Source: Roseiflexaceae bacterium UBA965 (lineage in GTDB: Bacteria; Chloroflexota; Chloroflexia; Chloroflexales; Roseiflexaceae). From it: DNA of 9,288 nucleotides. The DNA lies in assembly GCA_002292925.1 (NCBI GenBank), contig DBCF01000246.1, positions 1 to 9,288 on the forward strand, in the 5' to 3' direction. A model generated the notes under the pieces. That model worked only from the letters and a program-made list of their open reading frames with translations, had not been told where the DNA came from and made no database searches. Each line of letters starts with the position of its first letter. Position 1 is the first letter of the stretch. This document shows positions 1-5,096 of the stretch, one piece after another. The position numbers and the translations under genes were made by a program.

Positions 1-102
1 GCCAACCCCTGCCCACCCGAAGTGGGTTTGCGCATGGCCCGCTTGTGGGACGCCATCCAATTATCAGCCGCCAAAGGTGGTAGTGCCGTCAAAATCGGCT
101 AA
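1..102 (+). CDS. C-terminal end of an upstream protein, possibly a Gfo/Idh/MocA-family oxidoreductase (partial)
   Basis: Frame 1 is open from the first base to a TAA at 100-102 and encodes 33 residues. The tail contains PEVGLRMARLWDAI followed by a small-residue segment and ends in AVKIG. A conserved Gly-Leu-Arg, then an amphipathic helix and a short basic end, is the usual C-terminus of NAD(P)-dependent Gfo/Idh/MocA sugar oxidoreductases. The family call therefore rests on a short tail only. Codon use (GCC, CGC, TTG, ATC) matches the genes downstream. A strong terminator begins 15 bases after the stop, so this gene ends its own transcription unit. The start, the Rossmann domain and the catalytic residues are all outside the window. 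Reading it as coding is fairly safe, but the product name is tentative. Confidence 0.55.
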   Translation, partial: ANPCPPEVGLRMARLWDAIQLSAAKGGSAVKIG

Positions 103-117
103 ATCTTGTGGCAGCGC

Positions 118-155
118 AAACGGGCGGGGTGACACAGGTCACCCCGCCCGTTTTT
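118..155 (+). terminator. Rho-independent terminator after the upstream gene
   Basis: A perfect inverted repeat has a 13-bp GC-rich core (121-133 pairs with 138-150) around the 4-base loop ACAG. Three flanking A:T pairs extend it to 16 bp (118-153). A run of five T starts at 151. This is a textbook intrinsic terminator that separates the upstream gene from the cmk cluster. The A residues at 118-120 also give a short T run on the opposite strand, so weak bidirectional action is possible. Confidence 0.93.
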
Positions 156-206
156 GTCTGTTTTTACAAGTACGTACGACCGCTATAGCCCAGACCGAAT
201 TCACGG

Positions 207-212
207 TATAAT
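207..212 (+). promoter_or_regulatory. Candidate -10 box of the cmk promoter (TATAAT)
   Basis: A perfect TATAAT lies 37 bases before the chosen cmk ATG and after the upstream terminator, where a promoter is expected. The preceding triplet is CGG, so it is not a TGn extended -10. I see no good -35 at 16-18 bases spacing (the nearest hexamer is TATAGC at 184-189). The surrounding string TTCACGGTATAATTA nearly repeats upstream of hpt. The start site would be near 219, leaving a leader of about 30 nt. Confidence 0.5.
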
Positions 213-249
213 TACGCCATTCGGATCGTATGTATTTATGGGATGCGCC

Positions 250-930
250 ATGACAATTCCACGGGTTATCACCATTGATGGACCAGCAGGGTCGGGCAAA
301 AGTACACTCGGCGCCAATTTGGCAACGCAGTTAGGCTATATTTATTTTGATACAGGGATTATGTATCGGGCGTTGACGCTCGCCGTCATCGAGGCCCATT
401 GTGACCCACACGATGCAGTCGCCGTCACGCAACTTGCCGAGCAAAGTCTAATTTCGGTACACGCCCCCACCCACGACGATGGTCGCCAATACACGATTAT
501 GCTCAATGGCCGTGATGTGACATGGGATATTCGCCAGCAATCGGTCGAAAAAACCGTCTCAATCGCAGCGGCGCACCCCACTGTCCGCCAGATTTTGCGT
601 GCGCGCCAACGGGCGATTGGCTTGCAGGGAAATGTGGTGATGGTAGGGCGTGATATTGGCTCGATTGTCATCCCCGAAGCCCCCCTCAAAATATACCTCG
701 ATGTATCGATTGCCGAGCGGGCTCACCGCCGTGTCGCCGAATTAACCGCCCGCGGTGAGTCGATTGATGTGGTCCAACTGACCGAATCTATCCGTGTGCG
801 TGACGAACGGGACCGTCACGTCATGCAGCCGGCCACAGACGCGGTGCATATTAATGGTGATACCGATACCCCAGCCCAAACGTTGGCATATGTCTTGCAA
901 TTGGTCGCCAACTGCCCTGCGCTACGCTAG
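250..930 (+). CDS. cmk: Cytidylate (CMP/dCMP) kinase
   Basis: The 226-residue protein transfers the gamma-phosphate of ATP to CMP or dCMP. It acts in the cytosol, in pyrimidine nucleotide recycling and supply. The P-loop GPAGSGKST is at residues 11-19, followed by FDTGIMYRA (33-41), which shapes the nucleotide-monophosphate site. The core signature GRDIGSIVIPEAPLKIYLD spans about 133-151, and the lid/arginine region with RVRDERDRH is near 182-190. Length matches the bacterial family (about 220-230 residues). I chose ATG 250 because MTIPRVITIDGPAGSGKST begins at the expected distance from the P-loop. An in-frame ATG at 238 and a longer extension to 154 lack family support, and the extension runs into the terminator and over the predicted -10. 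No clear Shine-Dalgarno sequence precedes 250. It is the first gene of a cluster, with the next start 11 bases after its stop. Confidence 0.96.
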   Translation: MTIPRVITIDGPAGSGKSTLGANLATQLGYIYFDTGIMYRALTLAVIEAHCDPHDAVAVTQLAEQSLISVHAPTHDDGRQYTIMLNGRDVTWDIRQQSVEKTVSIAAAHPTVRQILRARQRAIGLQGNVVMVGRDIGSIVIPEAPLKIYLDVSIAERAHRRVAELTARGESIDVVQLTESIRVRDERDRHVMQPATDAVHINGDTDTPAQTLAYVLQLVANCPALR

Positions 931-939
931 GAGTACTCC
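930..939 (+). promoter_or_regulatory. Ribosome binding site within the palindrome GGAGTACTCC
   Basis: GGAG at 930-933 lies 8 bases before the ATG at 942 and begins inside the cmk stop codon (TAG 928-930), so ribosomes finishing cmk can re-initiate here. The ten bases form a perfect palindrome. As RNA this could make at most a very small stem, so real occlusion of the site is doubtful. Confidence 0.65.
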
Positions 940-941
940 AT

Positions 942-2786
942 ATGCGGCAACGAATTTTTGTTGGGTTATTGGTGCTGGCGTTGTGGTGGCTTACCCCCCT
1001 CACACCAGTAGTACACGCCCAAAGTCGCGTCGATATTATTGCCCGAGTAGGGTTCGTCAATACGTATAGCGTTGATGCAGTAACCCCCATCCAACTCACC
1101 ATCAGCGGCGATGATCAAGATCGGTCAGTCGTTGTCGAATGGGTTATTACCAACGACACAGGGAGTCATGTGACATGGCAACGCGCCATCACCCTTGCCG
1201 CCCAAAGTAGCAAACAACTCACCTTTAATAGTGTTATCCCGGGCTATGCGCGGAGCATCATGGCGCGGGTGCGGGCCGACAATCAAATCATCGCCAGTAC
1301 GATGATTAATGCCGAAGCCGCAGGCAGTCCACTCAATGTCGTGGTCGCAAGCGATATGAATCTGCTTGCAAACCTTAGTAGCACGCCGCTACCCGATGGG
1401 AGCACGCCGCTGATACGGATTATCACCCCCGATCAATTCCCTAGTGATGTCTCCAGCCTGCAAGGGATATATACACTCTTTATTGATGACCCAAGTCTCA
1501 TCTCACCGGTGCAAACCAAGGCCATCATCCTTTGGATGAATTTGGGGGGGCGGGTCGTGCTTGCAGGGAATGCCACGGGTGAATGGGAGCCACTTGCCCC
1601 AATCCAAATCGACACCAACAAACCGCTATCTGCGGAATTACTCGCTGATATGCCCAAGTCATGGCCAAAAAACATCCAATTACCAGCAATCACCCCTCAG
1701 CCTGACGCCGTCGCACTCAGCGAACGAGCCCCATTGCTCTGGAGTCGGAGCATCGGGCGGGGTGAGTTATTCCAATCCGTAGTGCCCTTTGTGGCGACCC
1801 GGGGCTGGGATCAACAATCGTGGTATTGGCAACCGGTGGTGAGCCCAATCTACCCTACGTCAATGACCACTGTGGGCTTCCCACCCGCCGGTAGTGCCAA
1901 TGATCCGCTCATGTACGGCATTAATATCCCTGCCCTCAATCATCCAGCACCCGGATTAATCTTTGGGTTAATCGTGCTGTATATCATCGTGATTGGGCCG
2001 ATTACGTATCAAATCCTCAAGCGCCGGAATGCCCTCGATATGGCGTGGGTAACGATCCCCATCGTAGCCATCGTGGTCACGCTATCGCTGGCCGTCACGG
2101 GGTGGGTTGTGCGTGGCAACAATACATTGGTATACGCACTCACAACCATCCAACAACAGAGCGATGCCACGACGGCCTTTGCAGCCACCTCATTAGGCGT
2201 GTATACGCCATTTCGGGGGAACATCAATGTCACGAGTGCCCCCGGTACCTCATTGATGCCTCTTTATGACAATCAAAATCTTCCCATTGGGGTGGTACAC
2301 GAGGCCGATGACACTAATAGCGCCAGCTATACCAGCGATATCGGCGATGTGCACTACTTCCAAAGTACGGCGACCATCCCTGCGCCGGTACAGCTCAGTC
2401 ATCGTTTGGTGTATCGCAACGGCAGCCTCGATGGCGATGTGACCGTGACGGGCATGCCCCTCAGTGATGCCGTATTACTCCACGGAACGTTTAGTCAAGC
2501 GCTGGGGAATGTCGCCACCAGTACGCCAATCAAGGTGCATATCGACAGCAATAGTAGTTCATTCCCGTGTGATGCCCCCAATGACAGTCAAGCAACCTTT
2601 AACATATTGCGCATCTACGAGCAGGTCGCCGGACCGTGTGGTGCGGTCAATGCCTTACCCGAAAACCGGGTTGTGCTCTATGGCTGGAGCGACGTCCCCA
2701 TCGCCCTCGCCAATGTGCGCGATCACACAGTCAGTGCGCAACGGCAATTAGTCATCGTAACCCTTACTATTCCTGTCACCCCATGA
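942..2786 (+). CDS. Envelope protein of unknown function: signal peptide, GATase-like extracellular region, two membrane helices, C-terminal extracellular domain
   Basis: This is a 614-residue protein that I cannot name. Residues 1-26 form a signal sequence (basic MRQR, hydrophobic core, VVHA before QS). Residues 27-125 look like a beta-rich domain. Residues 130-285 resemble a class I glutamine-amidotransferase or DUF4350-like fold: LNVVVASD, then YTLFIDD, then an Ile/Leu-rich helix leading into GGRVVLAGN, and later IGRGELFQSVVPF. Two helices follow at about 337-357 and 367-389, joined by a basic loop (KRRN). By the positive-inside rule both large domains are outside the cell. The C-terminal domain (390-614) holds the only two cysteines, C543 and C566, possibly a disulfide. 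There is no cysteine in the GATase-like part, so amidotransferase chemistry is unlikely. The stop overlaps the tilS start (ATGA), implying translational coupling. Related architectures are found among bacterial membrane proteins of unknown role. The fold assignment is inference. Confidence 0.85.
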   Translation: MRQRIFVGLLVLALWWLTPLTPVVHAQSRVDIIARVGFVNTYSVDAVTPIQLTISGDDQDRSVVVEWVITNDTGSHVTWQRAITLAAQSSKQLTFNSVIPGYARSIMARVRADNQIIASTMINAEAAGSPLNVVVASDMNLLANLSSTPLPDGSTPLIRIITPDQFPSDVSSLQGIYTLFIDDPSLISPVQTKAIILWMNLGGRVVLAGNATGEWEPLAPIQIDTNKPLSAELLADMPKSWPKNIQLPAITPQPDAVALSERAPLLWSRSIGRGELFQSVVPFVATRGWDQQSWYWQPVVSPIYPTSMTTVGFPPAGSANDPLMYGINIPALNHPAPGLIFGLIVLYIIVIGPITYQILKRRNALDMAWVTIPIVAIVVTLSLAVTGWVVRGNNTLVYALTTIQQQSDATTAFAATSLGVYTPFRGNINVTSAPGTSLMPLYDNQNLPIGVVHEADDTNSASYTSDIGDVHYFQSTATIPAPVQLSHRLVYRNGSLDGDVTVTGMPLSDAVLLHGTFSQALGNVATSTPIKVHIDSNSSSFPCDAPNDSQATFNILRIYEQVAGPCGAVNALPENRVVLYGWSDVPIALANVRDHTVSAQRQLVIVTLTIPVTP

Positions 2787-4192
2787 AGCCACACCCACTT
2801 GTCACCCAGTTACGCCACCACCCCGCCCTCACATCAGTACGCCGGGCGGTGGTAGCGGTGTCTGGTGGGCCAGATTCATTGGCGTTGCTCTATGCATTAT
2901 GTGAACTTTACCCTGCCACAGCCCTCGCGGTATACCACCTCGACCATCAATTCCGCGGGGAGCAATCCGCAGCCGACGCCCAATTTGTGGCCACTACCGC
3001 CCAATCATTGGGGCTCACGGCCTGGATTGATGCGGCCGACATCCGCCAGGCAGCCCCTGATTACGCTAATCTGAGTGAGGCAGCCCGGGTAGTCCGCTAC
3101 CGCCGACTCGCCCACTATGCGTTGCAAATCGACGCCGATATGGTGCTGGTGGCGCATACCCAAGACGACCAAGCCGAAACGGTGCTGATGCGCCTGTTGC
3201 GTGGCAGTGGCACCACCGGGCTGGCAGCGATGCGGGCGGTGACGCCGTGGTCAATCTGGGCAGCGAGTGCGCCACCTGGGCACGCCGCGCTGGTACGTCC
3301 GCTCCTCGATGTAGCACGGGCCACCATTCTCGATTATTGTCAGGTGCGTCAGCTTACCCCCCGTCACGACCCCAGCAATGACAAGCAGAGCGCCCTGCGG
3401 GTGCGGGTACGCCACAATTTGCTCCCCGCCCTGCGCCACGAACAACCTCAGCTCGATCAACTGCTTGCCCAAACCGCACTGCTCAGTAGTGACAGCGATG
3501 ATTTCGTCAATATCAGCCTGATGGCACACTGGGATCAATTGGTGCGGACATTGGCAACGCACATTGAATTGCAACGGGCCTATTTTTTGACCTTACATCC
3601 AACCCTGCAACGGGCTGCCCTGCGCCGCGTCATCACGCTGTACCATGGCACACTGCGTGAAATCAGCTTTGGGCATATCGAAGGATTGCGTACCGCCCTC
3701 ATCGCTGGTGTCGCGACATCTGAACCACTGCCATTTGGGATTCCTACCCACATTACCGCCACGACGCTCACCATCGGCACGGTAACGCCCTCTGTGGCGC
3801 CAATCTACGTGGGGCAGCCCAAATTATTGGTGCCACCACAAACTATTGCCTGTGGTGATTACTCCGTGCAAGTCGCCGACGCACGCACTCCTGCGCAGCC
3901 AGCACTTCACGACGGCGGGCAGGTTTTTTTGCAACCAAATCACCGTTATACGCTCCGTACCCGTCAGGCAGGTGATCGCATCGGCATCGGCAACGGGCGG
4001 CATCGGCGCGTCCAAGATGTATTGGTTGACGCCAAAATTCCCGCATCACAACGCGCTACTTGGCCACTAGTGTGTGTTGACGACCACGTTGTCTGGGTGG
4101 TGGGGGTACGCAGCGACCCCGGCTACCGTGCGAAGCTCAATCAGCCGGCGCTACAAATCTGGTGTGACAAAGACGACCAATTTACGGTATGA
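2783..4192 (+). CDS. tilS: tRNA(Ile)-lysidine synthetase
   Basis: The 469-residue protein uses ATP and lysine to convert C34 of the tRNA-Ile CAU anticodon to lysidine, switching both codon reading (AUA) and charging from Met to Ile. It is usually essential. The N-terminal PP-loop ATPase carries VAVSGGPDSLALLY at 24-37. The signatures YHLDHQFRGE (51-60) and VAHTQDDQAETVLMRLLRGS (123-142) follow, then RPLLDVAR (172-179) and DPSND with RVRHNLLP (196-215). The C-terminal TilS domain is present, with LRTRQAGDRIG (391-401) and VQDVLVDAKIP (410-420). This is the long, full-domain form. I chose ATG 2783 because it gives the family's usual short lead before the PP-loop and overlaps the previous stop by 4 bases. 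There is no Shine-Dalgarno sequence before it, so translation probably depends on coupling. A T7 run at 3924-3930 lies within the gene, but the frame continues unbroken. Confidence 0.95.
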   Translation: MKPHPLVTQLRHHPALTSVRRAVVAVSGGPDSLALLYALCELYPATALAVYHLDHQFRGEQSAADAQFVATTAQSLGLTAWIDAADIRQAAPDYANLSEAARVVRYRRLAHYALQIDADMVLVAHTQDDQAETVLMRLLRGSGTTGLAAMRAVTPWSIWAASAPPGHAALVRPLLDVARATILDYCQVRQLTPRHDPSNDKQSALRVRVRHNLLPALRHEQPQLDQLLAQTALLSSDSDDFVNISLMAHWDQLVRTLATHIELQRAYFLTLHPTLQRAALRRVITLYHGTLREISFGHIEGLRTALIAGVATSEPLPFGIPTHITATTLTIGTVTPSVAPIYVGQPKLLVPPQTIACGDYSVQVADARTPAQPALHDGGQVFLQPNHRYTLRTRQAGDRIGIGNGRHRRVQDVLVDAKIPASQRATWPLVCVDDHVVWVVGVRSDPGYRAKLNQPALQIWCDKDDQFTV

Positions 4193-4193
4193 T
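4164..4193 (+). promoter_or_regulatory. Candidate internal promoter for hpt inside the 3' end of tilS
   Basis: GTGACA (4164-4169, 5/6 to the -35 consensus) and TATGAT (4188-4193, 5/6 to the -10) are separated by 18 bases. The -10 overlaps the tilS TGA and ends 32 bases before the hpt ATG. The string TTTACGGTATGATTA at 4181-4195 matches 13 of 15 bases of the sequence around the cmk -10, which strengthens the call. It would let hpt be expressed apart from cmk-tilS. Confidence 0.5.
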
Positions 4194-4225
4194 TAAGCAA
4201 CTTTAAGTTGGTATAGGGAGTTGTC

Positions 4226-4774
4226 ATGCATCAGGACATCGAGAAGACGTTGCTAAGTGAAGCACAAATTGCCGCCCGAGTCCAAGAGCTTGGAAAAATT
4301 ATTGCACGTGATTATGCAGAATTAGGCGATTTGGTCATGATTGGGGTACTCAAAGGCTGTACCATGTTCATGATGGATTTGGCACGCGCCATCGATATTC
4401 CCCTTTCCGTTGATTTTATTGCTACGTCGAGTTATGGTCATGGCACCCACAGCACCGGAGTGGTGCGCCTACTCAAAGACTTGGATATGGACATTGCCGG
4501 GCGGCATGTGCTCATTGTCGAAGACATCATCGATAGTGGGCTGACATTGGCCTACCTACACGCCCAGTTCCTCAAACGGAGCCCTGCCAGCATGCGGATT
4601 TGCACGTTGTTGAACAAACCCGCCCGCCGCGACCCGGCAGTGGGATTGTCGGTCGATTACCTCGGTTTTGATATCCCCAATGAGTTTGTGGTGGGATATG
4701 GACTCGATTATGCCGAGCATTATCGTAATCTGCCCTATATTGGGGTACTCAAACCCGAAATCTACACCCACTAA
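4226..4774 (+). CDS. hpt: Hypoxanthine(-guanine) phosphoribosyltransferase
   Basis: The 182-residue cytosolic enzyme joins hypoxanthine or guanine to PRPP, giving IMP or GMP in purine salvage. Visible signatures are IGVLKG (39-44), the flexible-loop segment SSYGHGTHSTG (68-78), the PRPP-binding motif VLIVEDIIDSGLTL (95-108) with the acidic pair E99-D100, and the base-binding lysine in NKPARR (K131). The C-terminal block FVVGYGLDYAEHYRNLPYIG (154-173) is typical of bacterial Hpt, and length is normal. GGGAG at 4216-4220 lies 5 bases before the ATG and supports this start. The gap after tilS is 33 bases and contains a candidate promoter. The tilS-hpt-ftsH order is a widely conserved bacterial neighbourhood. 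In this operon Hpt sits with Cmk as a second nucleotide-supply enzyme. Specificity between hypoxanthine and guanine cannot be read from sequence. Confidence 0.96.
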   Translation: MHQDIEKTLLSEAQIAARVQELGKIIARDYAELGDLVMIGVLKGCTMFMMDLARAIDIPLSVDFIATSSYGHGTHSTGVVRLLKDLDMDIAGRHVLIVEDIIDSGLTLAYLHAQFLKRSPASMRICTLLNKPARRDPAVGLSVDYLGFDIPNEFVVGYGLDYAEHYRNLPYIGVLKPEIYTH

Positions 4775-4796
4775 ATAAAACCTTTCTTTGAACACT

Positions 4797-4838
4797 AATA
4801 GATAGACGGGTGTGCATCGTCACACCCGTCTATCTATT
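4797..4838 (+). terminator. Long perfect hairpin after hpt, possible terminator lacking a clean U tract
   Basis: An 18-bp perfect stem (4797-4814 with 4821-4838) encloses the loop CATCGT. It begins 22 bases after the hpt stop, as an intrinsic terminator would. However, the 3' side continues CTATCTATTCACGCC with no T run, and neither strand has one next to the stem. It may terminate weakly, stabilise the hpt mRNA 3' end against exonucleases, or do both. Confidence 0.65.
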
Positions 4839-4980
4839 CACGCCAATCGGTGGGATTGGAGGTGCTATGAAAGACCCAAAATTTCCCGTTTTTTTGCAAA
4901 AATATGTCGAATTCAAGTGAATCAAATCAGTGGTGGTATTAGAGTTAAATAAGAGTTGACATTTTGGGGTGGTTCTTGCT
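4839..4980. other. Intergenic stretch between hpt hairpin and ftsH promoter
   Basis: This part of the 322-base gap (4775-5096) is AT-richer than the flanking genes. It contains a perfect Shine-Dalgarno sequence with a 17-codon ORF (listed separately). It also holds an isolated TTGACA at 4956-4961 that has no -10 at 15-19 bases spacing. A 64-codon reverse-strand ORF (4830-5024) shows no start signal or family resemblance, and I do not regard it as a gene. I see no tRNA, riboswitch or repeat array here. Confidence 0.5.
4867..4920 (+). CDS. Possible 17-residue small ORF with a perfect Shine-Dalgarno sequence
   Basis: ATG 4867 opens 17 codons (MKDPKFPVFLQKYVEFK) ending at TGA 4918-4920. GGAGGTG at 4858-4864 is fully complementary to the anti-Shine-Dalgarno end of 16S rRNA, with 4 bases between GGAGG and the ATG, which is a little short. 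This is a stronger ribosome site than most real genes here have. Against it: the ORF is very short, the predicted ftsH start site is about 100 bases downstream, and reaching it from hpt requires reading through the hairpin. I see no promoter dedicated to it. It could be a small protein, a leader peptide, or chance. Confidence 0.2.
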   Translation: MKDPKFPVFLQKYVEFK

Positions 4981-5009
4981 TGCCCAAGCCAAAACGACAG
5001 TGTTATAAT
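4980..5009 (+). promoter_or_regulatory. Predicted ftsH promoter, extended -10 type
   Basis: TGTTATAAT at 5001-5009 is a perfect extended -10 (TGn plus TATAAT). TTGCCC at 4980-4985 sits 18 bases upstream as a partial -35. Transcription would start near 5016 and give a leader of about 80 nt before the ftsH ATG. I found no CIRCE-type (TTAGCACTC/GAGTGCTAA) element, so control by HrcA is not supported. Confidence 0.7.
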
Positions 5010-5019
5010 CACAAGACCA

Positions 5020-5034
5020 AACATGTAGCATGTT
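5020..5034 (+). repeat. Inverted repeat just downstream of the predicted ftsH start site (possible operator)
   Basis: AACATG (5020-5025) and CATGTT (5029-5034) are perfect inverted arms around TAG. They lie about +5 to +19 relative to the predicted transcription start, a usual place for a repressor site. As RNA it would be only a weak stem with a 3-base loop. Confidence 0.3.
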
Positions 5035-5037
5035 CAC

Positions 5038-5080
5038 CTCTGTTCGTATCAGAGCAGTGCTACCACGGAGTGTCTACTCC
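5038..5080 (+). other. Two small stem-loops in the ftsH leader
   Basis: CTCTG (5038-5042) can pair with CAGAG (5050-5054) around a 7-base loop. GGAGT (5067-5071) can pair with ACTCC (5076-5080) around GTCT. Both stems are only 5 bp. The real ribosome site appears to be GAAGAG at 5089-5094, outside either stem and unusually close to the ATG. They do not match a riboswitch class that I recognise. Confidence 0.3.
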
Positions 5081-5096
5081 TAGATTGTGAAGAGAT

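Noticed and set aside
154..249. N-terminal extension of cmk by 32 residues
   Set aside because: It begins in the terminator T run, crosses the predicted -10, and adds residues unlike the family. MTIPRVITIDGP at 250 is the normal start.
2636..2782. Upstream extension of tilS by 49 codons
   Set aside because: It lies wholly inside the membrane-protein gene in another frame and is Arg/Cys/Pro-rich. The family start and the ATGA overlap support 2783.
3924..3930. T7 run in tilS as a programmed frameshift site
   Set aside because: The TilS C-terminal domain continues in the same frame and is complete, so no frameshift is needed.
4340..4753. Direct repeat ATTGGGGTACTCAAA at 4340-4354 and 4739-4753
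   Set aside because: Both copies encode IGVLK, and both peptides are normal parts of Hpt (IGVLKG and YIGVLKPE), so protein constraint explains the match.
4956..4961. Perfect TTGACA as a -35 box
   Set aside because: No -10-like hexamer lies 15-19 bases downstream; the TATAAT at 5004 is 42 bases away.
4830..5024. 64-codon reverse-strand ORF in the hpt-ftsH gap
   Set aside because: It runs from the ftsH promoter into the hairpin, with no ribosome site and no family resemblance.
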